The notes: generated by a model from the sequence alone, not told the origin. A stretch of DNA of 64,000 nucleotides from Pseudoselenomonas ruminantium (GCF_900104055.1 NZ_FNJQ01000007.1:1-64000), one strand, 5' to 3'; shown: positions 41,849 through 51,955, counted from the stretch's first letter. Numbers and translations are program-made.

Positions 41849-44800
41849 TTAACAGAATAATGCAATCTGGTCTGTCTCTCCCATGCCATCCAAACATCCA
41901 TGGTCTTTGAGGATATCGATGTTGGTTTTGGAAATACCAGTTCGGCGGCGCAAGTCTTCAATACTGGTAAAGATACCATCTCGGCGGGCTTCGACAATAC
42001 TTTGCGATGCCTTGGCTCCCATACCGCCTAAACTGGCCAATGGCGGCAACAAGGATTTTTCATGGATAATGAACTTTTCGGCATCCGATGTGTAGATATC
42101 TACATTCTCACAGTCATAACCTCTGAGGTACATTTCCCAGGCCAGCTGCAATACGATTAATGTTGCGTTCTGCTTGGCATCGAGTTTTTTCTCCTTGGAA
42201 ATCTCCTCCAATTCTTTAATCTTGTCCCCAACAAAATCTTTTCCTCTGGCAATGACGTTGGCATCGAATTCGTCGGCCCGGATAGAAAAATATGCTGCAT
42301 AGTAAGCCAAAGGATAATGCACCTTACAGAAGGCAATGCGGTAAGCCATCATAACATAAGCTGTTGCATGTGCCCGCGGGAACAGGTATTTGATTTTCTG
42401 GCAGGAGTCGATATACCACTGCGGAATATCCCCGTCCTGCAGTTTCTTCACCACATCTGGATCGATGCCCTTCCCCTTTCGCACTTTTTCCATAGTCTTA
42501 AAGGACAGCAAGGGATCAATACCATGATGGATCAGGTACATCATGATATCGTCACGGGCAGAGATGGCATTCTTGATGGTACACTGGCCGCTGCGGATCA
42601 AGTCCTGGGCGTTGCCCAGCCACACGTCCGTGCCATGGGAAAAGCCGGAAATACGCACCAGATCCGAGAACACATCCGGATTGGTATCGTCAATCATCTG
42701 CCGGGTAAAGGGCGTACGGAATTCAGGGATGCCGAAGGTGCCCGAGGTTGCCCCCAGTTCTTCCGGTGTCAGGCCCAAAGCATCCGTACAGTTGAAGAGC
42801 GACATGGTCGCCACGTCATCAAACGGTATGGTTTTCGGATCGCGGCAGGTCAGGTCTTCCAGCATCTTGATCACCGTCGGATCATCGTGTCCCAGGATAT
42901 CAAGCTTAACCAGACGGCTGCTGATGGAATGATAATCGAAATGGGTGGTGATCGTGCCGCAGTTCATATCATTGGCCGGATGCTGTATAGGCGTGAAGAA
43001 ATGCACGTCCATATCTCGGGGCACAACCATGATGCCTGCCGGGTGCTGGCCGGTTGTGGACTTTACGCCCATGCAGCCATGTGCCAGACGGTCGATATAG
43101 GAGATATGTTTCTTGATGCCCTTTTCTTCAAAATACTTCTTCACATAGCCAAAGGCTGTCTTATCGGCAACGGTCTGGATGGAACCGGCGCGGTATACGT
43201 TGTCCTTACCAAAGAGGATTTCCGTATACTTATGGGCTACAGGCTGATAAGTCCCCGAGAAGTTCAGGTCGATATCAGGGACCTTGTCCCCATCGAAGCC
43301 CAGGAATACGGCGAACGGTATATCGTGACCGTCCTTTATAAGCGGCGTGCCGCAGACCGGGCAGTCCATATCCGGCAGGTCATAGCCGCAGCCATAGGAA
43401 CCATCCGTTATGAACTTGCTGTACTGGCAATGCGGGCAGCGCCAATGCGGTGGCAGTGGGTTAACCTCGGTAATCCCCGTCATCGTGGCGATAAAGGATG
43501 AACCTACGGAACCACGGGAGCCTACTAGATAGCCATCGTCGTTGGATTTTTTCACGAGGCGCTGAGAAATGAGATACAACACCGAAAAACCGTGGCCGAT
43601 AATGGGCTTGAGCTCCTGCTGCAGCCGTGCTTCCACGATTTCCGGCAGATTTTCGCCGTACATGGCCTTGGCCCGATTATAGGACATGCTTTGAATTTCC
43701 TCGTCAGCACCGGGAATCATAGGCGAATAGAGATCATCCGGAATCGGTTTGAACTTCTCGATCATATCATTGATCTTCCGGGGATTGGTCACGACGGCTT
43801 CATAGGCCGCTTCGGCTCCAAGGTATTCGAACTCGGCCAGCATCTCTTCAGTGGTGCGAAGGTATAAGGGTGGCTGCATATCCGCATCATCAAAGCCTTT
43901 TCCCTTCATTAATATGGCGCGGTAAATATAGTCCTCGGGATTCAGGAAATGCACATCGCAGGTAGCAACCAGCATCTTGCCCAGCTTTTTGGCCAGCTCT
44001 GCTACCTTGAGGTTGATATCAATCAAATCCTGGTCCGTATTGATATTCGGAAATTTATCGCTGCGTTTCAGGAAGTCATTGTTATGGATGGGCTGGATTT
44101 CCAGATAGTCATAGAAGGAGGCAATCTCAATGAGCTGTTCCTCGCTCTGCCCCTCCACGATTGCCCGCATCAGCTCGCCCGCTTCGCAGGCTGAACCAAT
44201 GATGATGCCATCCCGGTACTCCTCGATGATTCTCTTGGGCAGACGGGGCTGGCGATGGAAATATTTGACATGGGACAGGGAGACCAACTGATAGAGATTA
44301 CGCAGTCCGTTGGGATTCTTGGCCAGGAAAATGATATGGTTGGCCCGCTTCTGTTCGAAATCATCACCAGTCAGATAACCTTCCATGCCATAGATAACTT
44401 TGATATTGAGTTTTTCTGCCGCCTTTGCTGCATCCGGATAAGCCTGCACCACACCGTGGTCAGTGATGGCAATGGCCGGCCAGCCCCAGCTGTCAGCGGT
44501 CTTGATCAGGTCCTTCACCGAAACCACGGCGTCCATGGCACTCATGGTCGTATGGGCATGGAGTTCCACGCGTTTGACTTCGGCGTTGTCCTCGCGTTTC
44601 TTGACTTCTTTCTTGGCCAGAGCGTCCACAAAGACTACATACTCATTCATATAAGTATCGAAGCGCACAGAGCCTTTGATGCGCACGGCCATGCCTTCTT
44701 TGAGCTTGCCCATGATCTCGTCGAAGTCTTCTTCCTGGCCATTGCGCCCCTTGCCGGGCTTAAAGAATTTCTTGCAGGCAATGCCGTCGGATTCATCGGA

Positions 44801-45691
44801 CAGACAGAAGGCCAGCATCTTCGTGCCGGTCTTGAATTCGATGGTCTTGAGTCCGGAACCAGCACCCTCGCCGATAAAACCTTCGAGGATGACGTTTTTC
44901 GTCTCGCCTTCCAGCTCGGCAATAAGCTGCCGCTCGCCCATGATGCTGCGGCCGAAAATGGTATTGCCAGCCCCCTGTACCACCACAGGACGGGAAAGAT
45001 CTTCCCGCTTGGGGGCAGGTGCGGCTTGGGGCTTATCACTGGCTGCTGGTTTCGGTGCGAGAGCCGCTTTGGCTGGTGCAGCAGGTGTAAAGTCTGCCTG
45101 CGCTTCGGCCACGCGTTCCTTGTACACGGCTGCCTGATATTCTGGCGTGTCAAAGCTGTCATCTACGGAAAGATTCTGCAGGACTTCGTCACTGGCCTCG
45201 CAAACCACAGGACAGCGATAGCCCAATATATCTTTAATGGCTCTGCCCATCAGCTGAGTTACGGCATGAGCCCGCATGATCTCACCGCCCAGCTCTCCGG
45301 GAACCTTGATAATGAGTTTGCTTCCGTCAACTACATATTTCGACCGTTTCAAAAGCTGGAAAACCGTCGGATTGCCTTCGGCTACAATCGTAACCAGCTG
45401 CGGCCAGACCTTGCTGATACCATCTTCGATATCAATGATATCCTGATAGAAGATGACCGATTGCAGATTGCACTTGCCCTTGATCTGCTCAGCCGCCCGC
45501 TGTAAGAGTGCATCCGGAATGAGTGTCTGACTGGTCAAGGCAATTTCCCAGAGACTAATCTTGATGCTGACCTCCACATGACGAATCACCGCATTTTTCA
45601 GCAGTGTCTTTTCCTCATCCTGCAAGGTCATCCCCTGCACCAACTGCCAAAACATATTCTCTTGTTGCGGAACAATACGGTATTTCTGCAT
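41849..45691 (-). CDS. polC: DNA polymerase III alpha subunit, PolC type, without exonuclease domain
   Basis: A 1280-residue replicative polymerase. N-terminal region ~1-230, OB-fold (~235-365), PHP domain starting VELHAHTTMSAMDAVVSV, polymerase palm with PDIDLNFSG, the four-Cys zinc site CPHCQYS...CPVCG (~755-790), and C-terminal LFPRAHATAYVMMA and helix-hairpin-helix regions mark it as PolC. The PHP domain runs straight from IYGMEGYLTGDDF to HIIFLAKNPNGL: the ~160-residue DEDD proofreading exonuclease normally inserted there is missing and no DxE motif (as in FDVETTGL) occurs. Proofreading must come from elsewhere. A GAGGTG near the start lies at the edge of a repeat. Confidence 0.96.
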   Translation of the reverse strand: MQKYRIVPQQENMFWQLVQGMTLQDEEKTLLKNAVIRHVEVSIKISLWEIALTSQTLIPDALLQRAAEQIKGKCNLQSVIFYQDIIDIEDGISKVWPQLVTIVAEGNPTVFQLLKRSKYVVDGSKLIIKVPGELGGEIMRAHAVTQLMGRAIKDILGYRCPVVCEASDEVLQNLSVDDSFDTPEYQAAVYKERVAEAQADFTPAAPAKAALAPKPAASDKPQAAPAPKREDLSRPVVVQGAGNTIFGRSIMGERQLIAELEGETKNVILEGFIGEGAGSGLKTIEFKTGTKMLAFCLSDESDGIACKKFFKPGKGRNGQEEDFDEIMGKLKEGMAVRIKGSVRFDTYMNEYVVFVDALAKKEVKKREDNAEVKRVELHAHTTMSAMDAVVSVKDLIKTADSWGWPAIAITDHGVVQAYPDAAKAAEKLNIKVIYGMEGYLTGDDFEQKRANHIIFLAKNPNGLRNLYQLVSLSHVKYFHRQPRLPKRIIEEYRDGIIIGSACEAGELMRAIVEGQSEEQLIEIASFYDYLEIQPIHNNDFLKRSDKFPNINTDQDLIDINLKVAELAKKLGKMLVATCDVHFLNPEDYIYRAILMKGKGFDDADMQPPLYLRTTEEMLAEFEYLGAEAAYEAVVTNPRKINDMIEKFKPIPDDLYSPMIPGADEEIQSMSYNRAKAMYGENLPEIVEARLQQELKPIIGHGFSVLYLISQRLVKKSNDDGYLVGSRGSVGSSFIATMTGITEVNPLPPHWRCPHCQYSKFITDGSYGCGYDLPDMDCPVCGTPLIKDGHDIPFAVFLGFDGDKVPDIDLNFSGTYQPVAHKYTEILFGKDNVYRAGSIQTVADKTAFGYVKKYFEEKGIKKHISYIDRLAHGCMGVKSTTGQHPAGIMVVPRDMDVHFFTPIQHPANDMNCGTITTHFDYHSISSRLVKLDILGHDDPTVIKMLEDLTCRDPKTIPFDDVATMSLFNCTDALGLTPEELGATSGTFGIPEFRTPFTRQMIDDTNPDVFSDLVRISGFSHGTDVWLGNAQDLIRSGQCTIKNAISARDDIMMYLIHHGIDPLLSFKTMEKVRKGKGIDPDVVKKLQDGDIPQWYIDSCQKIKYLFPRAHATAYVMMAYRIAFCKVHYPLAYYAAYFSIRADEFDANVIARGKDFVGDKIKELEEISKEKKLDAKQNATLIVLQLAWEMYLRGYDCENVDIYTSDAEKFIIHEKSLLPPLASLGGMGAKASQSIVEARRDGIFTSIEDLRRRTGISKTNIDILKDHGCLDGMGETDQIALFC

Positions 45692-45702
45692 AAATCTAAA
45701 TA

Positions 45703-45784
45703 CACCTCATCCATCGCCTTGCGGTCCCCTGCCCGGGGAGTCCACAGGACTCCCGCGACTACGTCGCCCCCTCAAGGGGGAGGC
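45703..45784 (-). repeat. CACCTCATCC...AAGGGGGAGGC intergenic repeat, copy 1
   Basis: A cassette of hairpins beginning CACCTCATCC (45703-45712) and ending GCCCCCTCAAGGGGGAGGC (45766-45784), with inner stems GGGAGTCC/GGACTCCC (45736-45754) and GCGAC/GTCGC. The same start and end blocks recur at 61727-61777. Read on the minus strand its edge gives GGATGAGGTG just ahead of polC. Confidence 0.75.
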
Positions 45785-45825
45785 CTTTCATACTGGCACC
45801 AAAAATATTCGGTCTATCGTTGCTC

Positions 45826-45920
45826 AGCGCTCAAGGATGAGCGCTGGCGGACGTAAATCCCGTGATGGGATTTCAGTCCGCGTTTTCTTTTGTTACTTTT
45901 CTTTGCGCCAAAGAAAAGTA
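45826..45920 (-). repeat. 95-bp triple-hairpin dispersed repeat, copy B (inverted)
   Basis: Reverse complement of the repeat at 33151-33245, same 95-bp length, 8 differences. The middle stem reads ATCCC/GGGAT instead of ATTCC/GGAAT, a compensatory pair. It lies between the lytic transglycosylase gene and polC. Confidence 0.9.
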
Positions 45921-45932
45921 AGGGGATATGCA

Positions 45933-46544
45933 TTATTCAGGATACAACTCTCTATACTTTTTGCGGTCACCAATAACCTGTCTTACATAATCCCGCGTTT
46001 CCTTAAACGGAATCGCATTGATATCATGGAACTCATAGTTCCAATCATTCTCCTCCATCCACGACTTGACATTGCCGCGCCCGGCATTATAGGCTGCCAG
46101 CGCCAGCACGTCATTGCCCTTGAATTCTTTTTCCAGTTCAGCCAGATACCAGGTGCCATAGCGGATATTGCGGTCCGGCTCATGGAGATTGTCCAGACTA
46201 TAGTTCTTATCGCCAAGCTGCCCGGCAATCCATTCAGCCGTATCCGGCATCAACTGCATGAGTCCTACTGCTCCGCGGTGAGACAAGGCTGTATGCTTGA
46301 ACTTGCTCTCGCTCTTGATGACGGCTGCAGTCAGGTTACTGTCCACATGATAGACCTCCGCATATTTCATCACCGTATCATGATAGGGGTACACATAAAA
46401 ATACTTGCGCTGTACTGGTTCGAACTGCAGTACCAAAAACGCACTGAGACTCACCATTAAAATAAATAAAGCAACGCAAAAGCAGGTGGCCATGCGTCGC
46501 TGAATACGCCGATTTTGCTGGACCCTGTCACGAAATCCCTGCAT
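45933..46544 (-). CDS. soluble-lytic-transglycosylase-like protein (SLT domain)
   Basis: A 203-residue membrane-anchored murein lytic transglycosylase. One N-terminal helix (about 19-42) is followed by an SLT domain: catalytic Glu in AAVIKSESKFKHTALS, then GAVGLMQLMPDTAEWIA, NIRYGTWYL and ALAAYNAGRGNV. It would cleave glycan strands with 1,6-anhydro ends in the periplasm. ATG 46544 follows AAGGAG and overlaps the end of coaE by 17 bases, so the two are co-translated. Confidence 0.92.
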   Translation of the reverse strand: MQGFRDRVQQNRRIQRRMATCFCVALFILMVSLSAFLVLQFEPVQRKYFYVYPYHDTVMKYAEVYHVDSNLTAAVIKSESKFKHTALSHRGAVGLMQLMPDTAEWIAGQLGDKNYSLDNLHEPDRNIRYGTWYLAELEKEFKGNDVLALAAYNAGRGNVKSWMEENDWNYEFHDINAIPFKETRDYVRQVIGDRKKYRELYPE

Positions 46545-47136
46545 GGGTCCACTCCTTCCAAAGTTTTTCTGCCTGGGAAAAGCTATCCTCCAGGCTGCCA
46601 TTATTATCGATAAAGGTATCTGCCCGCTGCTTTTTCTCCGTCAGCGGCATCTGAGCGGCAATGCGCCCTTGGGCTTCGGCCTCCGTATAGCCGTTGCGCC
46701 GCATCAGACGTTCAAGCTGGACAGCTTCGTCCACAAATACCAAACAGTTCTCTTCTGTCATTTTATCCCATCCGGCCTCAAAGAGCAATGGCACATCGAG
46801 GATTATGACGGGAAAATTTTTTCGCTGCATACAGGCAATCTGCTGGCGCATCACATGTTCAAGGATGGGATGCGTATGCTCATTGAGCCACTGACGCTCA
46901 TTCTTGTCGGCAAAGACCTTCTGCCCGATAGCTCGCCGGTCAAGAGTGCCGTCAGGCTGGAGAATATCCTCACCAAAATGCTGCACATAAATCTTATAAA
47001 GTACGCGCCGTGGCTTGGACAGATGGTGGGCAATGGCATCCACATTGAGAACAGCGGCGCCCTTATCGCGGAAGAATTTAGCCATGGTGCTCTTGCCGCT
47101 GGCGATGCCGCCGGTAAGACCGATAATCCTTGCCAT
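46528..47136 (-). CDS. coaE: dephospho-CoA kinase
   Basis: A 202-residue P-loop kinase for the last step of CoA synthesis. IIGLTGGIASGKSTMAKF is the P-loop; VLNVDAIAHHL and ILDVPLLFEAGWD are family motifs; RMRRNGYTEAEAQGRI forms the lid. ATG 47136 follows AGGAG at 5 bases; its first base overlaps the stop of mutM (TGATG). The polA-mutM-coaE order is common in Firmicutes. Confidence 0.95.
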   Translation of the reverse strand: MARIIGLTGGIASGKSTMAKFFRDKGAAVLNVDAIAHHLSKPRRVLYKIYVQHFGEDILQPDGTLDRRAIGQKVFADKNERQWLNEHTHPILEHVMRQQIACMQRKNFPVIILDVPLLFEAGWDKMTEENCLVFVDEAVQLERLMRRNGYTEAEAQGRIAAQMPLTEKKQRADTFIDNNGSLEDSFSQAEKLWKEWTHAGIS

Positions 47137-47966
47137 CAACACTCCTCCTGACAATGGGGACAGAAATGAGTGCCTCTGCCGCCAACAATTATGCGTTCAA
47201 TCGGTGTCTGACAATTGCGGCAGGGTTCTCCCTTGCGGGCATAGACATAGAGATGGTCCTGATGGCTGCCCTTGCCACCTTCCCCATTCTGATAATCGCG
47301 GAAGGTCGTGCCGCCATCTTCGATGCCTGCGGCAATCACCTGATTGACACTTTCCCAAAGCCGCTGGCATTCTCCTGCTGACAAGGAACTGGCCGGCCGC
47401 AGGGGATGAATGCCTGCTAAGAACAGGGCTTCATCCGCATAGATATTGCCAATGCCGCCAATGTATTTCTGATTGAGCAGGAAGGATTTGATAGCTGTTT
47501 TCCGCCGGCTGACTGCCTGCTCAAGATACTTAGCCGTAAAGTCTGCCGACAATGGTTCCGGCCCCATTTCTGCCAGGCCCTTCAACATGGTCCGCTCCTC
47601 GGGCTTGATGCCATGGATGGTTCCCAAGGTGCGGGTATCGCCGTAAACGAGACTGGCTCCATACTGCAGATGGAAGATAACTCTGGCATGGCTATCGGTG
47701 GTTTTGCCTGTCGGCTCAAACACCAGCCGTCCGGTCATGCGCAGATGAAAGACGACTTCATTGCCATTATCCAGTTCCATCAGCAGGTATTTTCCCCGAC
47801 GGTTCATGCCCTTGATGGTCCGGCCTGTGACCATATCCCGGAAACCTTCTGTATCCGGCCACTTGATCATGCGCGGCAGGCGAATGTCCAGATCCATGAT
47901 TTTTTTGCCCGCCGTCTGTTTGTCCAGATAGCGACGGATGATTTCTACTTCCGGCATTTCCGGCAT
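47136..47966 (-). CDS. mutM: formamidopyrimidine-DNA glycosylase
   Basis: A 276-residue base-excision repair enzyme removing 8-oxoguanine and FaPy. MPEMPEVEIIRRYL provides the catalytic Pro2 and Glu3 after Met removal; HLRMTGRL and the C-terminal zinc finger CRNCQTPIERIIVGGRGTHFCPHCQ are intact. The start overlaps the end of polA, and the stop overlaps the coaE start. A longer upstream frame (to 47999) is rejected because the N-terminal proline must follow Met1. Confidence 0.95.
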   Translation of the reverse strand: MPEMPEVEIIRRYLDKQTAGKKIMDLDIRLPRMIKWPDTEGFRDMVTGRTIKGMNRRGKYLLMELDNGNEVVFHLRMTGRLVFEPTGKTTDSHARVIFHLQYGASLVYGDTRTLGTIHGIKPEERTMLKGLAEMGPEPLSADFTAKYLEQAVSRRKTAIKSFLLNQKYIGGIGNIYADEALFLAGIHPLRPASSLSAGECQRLWESVNQVIAAGIEDGGTTFRDYQNGEGGKGSHQDHLYVYARKGEPCRNCQTPIERIIVGGRGTHFCPHCQEEC

Positions 47967-47967
47967 C

Positions 47968-50577
47968 TTATTTCGCCTCCGCCCAATTCTTCCCTGCATG
48001 GATATCGATGACCAAGGGCACGGATAATGCCGTTACCTGCTCCATCGCTTCCTTGAGGATTTTTTCCACCTGTTCCCGTTCGCCATCGATTACCTCCAGC
48101 ACCAGTTCATCGTGAACCTGTACGAGAATGCGGCTCTTGACGTTGGCTTCTTTGAGCTTATGATAGACGGCAATCATGGCCAGTTTGATGATGTCCGCAG
48201 CTGCGCCCTGAATCGGGGTATTCATGGCCATGCGCTCAGCCAGGGAACGCTGCATGAAGTTGCGGCTGTTGATGGCCGGCAGGTCCCGGCGGCGGCCAAA
48301 GATTGTCGTCACATAGCCATCAGCATGCGCTTTTTCCACAATATCGTCGATAAATTTCTTAACACCAGTATAACGGGCAAAGTAATTATCAATATAGCTC
48401 TTGGCATCCTTGCGGGCAATATGCAGATCCTTGGCCAAGCCAAAATCGCTGATACCGTAGACAATGCCGAAGTTGACTGCCTTAGCATGGCTGCGCTGCT
48501 GGCTGCTGACTGCTTCCAACGGCACATTGAATACTTCCGAAGCCGTGCGGGCATGGATATCCTGATCCTGGCGGAATGCATCTATGAAGCGTTCATCTTG
48601 AGACACATGAGCCAGGATGCGCAGTTCTATCTGGGAATAGTCGGCCGATAACAGGCAGTCATAACCTTCACCTGGTTCAAAGAGCGCACGGATGGCTCGG
48701 CCTTCCTCCGTACGCACGGGAATATTCTGCAGGTTCGGATCCGAACTGGAGAGCCTGCCCGTAGCCGTCACGGTCTGATTAAAGGTCGTATAGATGCGTC
48801 CTTCTTGGCCAATCAAATCCCGCAGGCCATCGATATAGGTGGATTTGAGCTTGCTCAGCGTGCGGTAATGCAGGACCTGCTCCACGATTGGGTGCTTGTC
48901 CCGCAAAGCTTCCAACACTTCCGCATTGGTGGAATAACCGGTCTTGGTCTTCTTCACCGGCGGCAGTTCCAAGCGTTCAAACAGGACTTCCCCCAACTGT
49001 TTGGGCGAGTTGATATTGAATTCCATCCCAGCCAGTACATAGATATCTTCCTGCAGGGATTTCAGCCGGATTTCCAGTTCCTGCCCTTTCTTGTCCAACT
49101 CATCCCGGTTGATATAGATACCATTCTGTTCAATGGCAGCCAGGACCTCTACGAGCGGCAGTTCGATTTCACGGTAAAGTTTGTCCAGCTGCAATTCCTG
49201 TAACTTAGTCATAAGGATAGGCTGCAAGGCTGCCAGTATATGCGCCTGCCAGGCAGCTTCTTCGTATTCATCGGCAAAGCTTTCCGGTTTGGTCTCCTGC
49301 GGCAGATACATAGCCATCAGGCGATCCATTTCGTATTTGCTGGCCTCCGGATTCAAAAGATACGCCGCCAGTTCCACATCAAAATAGGACTTTGCAGGGA
49401 CAAAACCTGCCTGATAGAAGGCCTTGAGGTTATAGACCACCGTATTTTTCTGCGCACAGATTCCCTTGACCAAGGTCATATCCTCTGCCTTATCCACCAG
49501 GATCAATTTCTGCGCAGGCAAAGTACAGATGAGCAACGCCTGCACCTGGGCAAAGGGCTTCTCCGCAGCAAAGATAGCGCTAAGCGCCAGACTGTCTGCA
49601 GCTGTCAATTCTTTCTGCAGTTCCTCGCCCTGCAGCTGCGTATAATTTAAATCAGCTGCCACGGGTTCCGGCATAACGAACTCCAGCACAGGATTATCTG
49701 CCCCTTCGCCGTAGAGTTTAGTGAAGTTCTTCCAGACGGCCTTCAGTTCATAAGCATCACAGAAGGCACGCATCTTTTCATGGTCGGGGGTGATGGCATA
49801 GCTGTCCCAAGCCAGTTCCATATCCGGCACTTGGCATTCAATGGTAGCCAGTTCCTTGGATAGTACGGCCTGTTCCCGGTTGTTCACCAGATTCTCCTTG
49901 AGCTTCTTGCCGGAAATTTCGTTGATATGCTCATAGACGCCCTCCAACGAACCATAGGCAATCAGGAGTTTCCCTGCGGTCTTCGGCCCTACGTTGGGCA
50001 CGCCAGGGATATTATCCGAGGTATCCCCCATCAATCCTTTATAGTCGATGAGTTTTATGGGTTCAAAGCCATATTCTTCCTGAAAAGCGGCTTCATCATA
50101 TTCTTTCAGATTCGAAATGCCCTTCTTGGTCAGCAGGACCTTCAGATTAGGTCGCACCAACTGCAGGGCATCCTTATCTCCTGTCACCACCAAAACATCG
50201 TGACCTGCTCCTGCCGCCTTTGTCGCCAATGTGCCGATGATATCATCGGCCTCATAGCGTTCCTTTTCGATAAATGAGATACCAAAAGCTGCTGCAAATT
50301 CATGCAGCAGCGGAATCTGGGCGAGGAGCTCTTCCGGTGTTTTGTCCCGGGTTCCCTTGTAGTCAGCATACCGTTCCGTGCGGAAAGTCTTCCTGCCTTT
50401 ATCGAAGGCAATGACCAATTTGTCCGGCTTCAGTTCTCCCAACAGCTTCGTGAGCATATTGGAAAAACCGAAGATGGCATTGGTATGATGGCCCTGGGAA
50501 TCCGTCAAGTCAGGCAGCGCATAAAAGGCACGATACATCAGGCTGCTGCCGTCCAAAATCACAAAACGCTGGTTCAA
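47968..50577 (-). CDS. polA: DNA polymerase I
   Basis: An 869-residue Pol I for gap filling and Okazaki processing. The 5' nuclease domain (VILDGSSLMYRAFYAL; YEADDIIGTLA; GDKDALQLV) spans ~1-290. The middle domain has the 3'-5' exonuclease fold but lacks the first DxE (reads ALSAIFAAEKPFA), so proofreading is probably inactive. The polymerase domain has motif A LLSADYSQIELRILAH, motif B RSHAKAVNFGIVYG and motif C LVQVHDELVLE. It is 32 bases downstream of the L,D-transpeptidase gene. Confidence 0.96.
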   Translation of the reverse strand: MNQRFVILDGSSLMYRAFYALPDLTDSQGHHTNAIFGFSNMLTKLLGELKPDKLVIAFDKGRKTFRTERYADYKGTRDKTPEELLAQIPLLHEFAAAFGISFIEKERYEADDIIGTLATKAAGAGHDVLVVTGDKDALQLVRPNLKVLLTKKGISNLKEYDEAAFQEEYGFEPIKLIDYKGLMGDTSDNIPGVPNVGPKTAGKLLIAYGSLEGVYEHINEISGKKLKENLVNNREQAVLSKELATIECQVPDMELAWDSYAITPDHEKMRAFCDAYELKAVWKNFTKLYGEGADNPVLEFVMPEPVAADLNYTQLQGEELQKELTAADSLALSAIFAAEKPFAQVQALLICTLPAQKLILVDKAEDMTLVKGICAQKNTVVYNLKAFYQAGFVPAKSYFDVELAAYLLNPEASKYEMDRLMAMYLPQETKPESFADEYEEAAWQAHILAALQPILMTKLQELQLDKLYREIELPLVEVLAAIEQNGIYINRDELDKKGQELEIRLKSLQEDIYVLAGMEFNINSPKQLGEVLFERLELPPVKKTKTGYSTNAEVLEALRDKHPIVEQVLHYRTLSKLKSTYIDGLRDLIGQEGRIYTTFNQTVTATGRLSSSDPNLQNIPVRTEEGRAIRALFEPGEGYDCLLSADYSQIELRILAHVSQDERFIDAFRQDQDIHARTASEVFNVPLEAVSSQQRSHAKAVNFGIVYGISDFGLAKDLHIARKDAKSYIDNYFARYTGVKKFIDDIVEKAHADGYVTTIFGRRRDLPAINSRNFMQRSLAERMAMNTPIQGAAADIIKLAMIAVYHKLKEANVKSRILVQVHDELVLEVIDGEREQVEKILKEAMEQVTALSVPLVIDIHAGKNWAEAK

Positions 50578-50609
50578 GCGAATTCCTCCTATTCAATTAC
50601 TTCTGCTAA

Positions 50610-51926
50610 TTACTTGGTCTTTTCTTCCTTAGCCTGTTTCGACTCGCCTTTGACTTCTGCCTTGCTTTCCTTTTTCACGTCCGCTTTGGCATCGTTTTTG
50701 GCTTCAGCCTGCTCAGCACTATGATCGATTTTCTGCGTTGCATCGATCTTCTCATCCGTTTTGGTCGTTACAGTTTCCTGCGTTTCCACCGGAACGAATT
50801 TCATGACATAGTTATTATTGTCCAAAGTACCGCCGAGCTTGAAGAGCGTCTTGGCATCGGCTGCCTTGCAGTAGAGCACATCCTTCTTGTCTACGCCCGG
50901 AGCTGTTCCCAGCGTACTGATAAGCTTCTGCGCAGCAGCATCCCAGCCCAGGTTCACATGCGCTGCATCGGCCAAATCAATCGCCGGCAGATACATGACG
51001 CCATCCTGTTCAACGGCCTTGTTCTTCATCTTCTCGCCATTGACATAAAGCGGATAAACCTTGGCCACATAGGTGGGCTCGCCATCGGAAGCATTGATTT
51101 TTGCTTCAATATCTTCGTTGCTGACGAAGTTGGCTACACCATAACCGGCCAGCCACTTATTGACATCTTCGACATTGAGGTTCTGCCAGCCATAGCCATC
51201 CGGATAGATATAGTAAACAACGGTATTATCATCGAGCTTCTCAACCACGACACGGTTGTAGGTGATTTCTACCGGCGTGCCGATCTTCACCAGATCAAAC
51301 AGTGCTTCTATATCCTTTTCATGCAGGCGGATGCATCCGTTGGATACATAATGACCGATGGAATTGGGACGGTTGGTGCCATGGATACCATAGTTGCCCC
51401 GAATCTGCATCCAGCGGTAACCCAGCGGGCAATCCGGACCGGAAGGGATGCTTCTGCCCGTAGCAGGATCTGTCCAGGTGGGATTATAATCCTTGGATTC
51501 GATCTTGTAATAGCCTACCGGAGTCGGCGTGGAAGCCTTGCCCGGTCCAATGGGATACAGGCGGATTTTCTTGTTGCCTTCAAACAATGCCAGCGAACGG
51601 GCTGCAAGGTTAATGGAAATCTTTCTTTCCTGCGATTGTTTTTCCGTTTCTACCGGAGCTGGTTTTTCCTGTTTATTTTCAGCAGCAGGTGCAGGTGCTG
51701 GCTGCGCCGCTTTTTCCTCCGGCTCTGCCTTAGGCTGCTGGGCTGCCACCTGAGCCTGTCCCGCAGCTATTGCTGCCGCTTTTTCCTCCATCGTCGGTTC
51801 CTTGATCTGCACGGACATATCCGCAAAAGTAGGAACATGATCTGCTTGTTCTGCAGCTACATAGGAACTTATCCCACTGGTCAACAAGGCTGCCCCCACC
51901 AAACCGGCACAAATATTCTTGAGCAT
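50610..51926 (-). CDS. L,D-transpeptidase (YkuD family)
   Basis: A 438-residue exported protein. Signal peptide ~1-25 (ICAGLVGAALLTSGISSYVAA), a Pro/Ala/Lys-rich linker, then a YkuD domain with HGTNRPNSIGHYVSNGCIRLHEKD holding the catalytic His and Cys. A copper-amine-oxidase-N-like stretch (VKVYPLYVNGEKMKN...) and a Lys/Glu-rich C-terminal tail follow. It would form 3-3 crosslinks in peptidoglycan or attach proteins to it. ATG 51926 is chosen since the longer frame (to 51992) runs through the 12-bp palindrome array. Confidence 0.92.
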   Translation of the reverse strand: MLKNICAGLVGAALLTSGISSYVAAEQADHVPTFADMSVQIKEPTMEEKAAAIAAGQAQVAAQQPKAEPEEKAAQPAPAPAAENKQEKPAPVETEKQSQERKISINLAARSLALFEGNKKIRLYPIGPGKASTPTPVGYYKIESKDYNPTWTDPATGRSIPSGPDCPLGYRWMQIRGNYGIHGTNRPNSIGHYVSNGCIRLHEKDIEALFDLVKIGTPVEITYNRVVVEKLDDNTVVYYIYPDGYGWQNLNVEDVNKWLAGYGVANFVSNEDIEAKINASDGEPTYVAKVYPLYVNGEKMKNKAVEQDGVMYLPAIDLADAAHVNLGWDAAAQKLISTLGTAPGVDKKDVLYCKAADAKTLFKLGGTLDNNNYVMKFVPVETQETVTTKTDEKIDATQKIDHSAEQAEAKNDAKADVKKESKAEVKGESKQAKEEKTK

Positions 51927-51955
51927 AATCGATATCTCTTCTCTCTCCATAAAAT

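Noticed and set aside
44255-45505. Long + strand open frame inside polC, and similar frames opposite ffh, metK and the U32 gene
   Set aside because: All are antisense to recognised genes and lack family motifs or ribosome sites.
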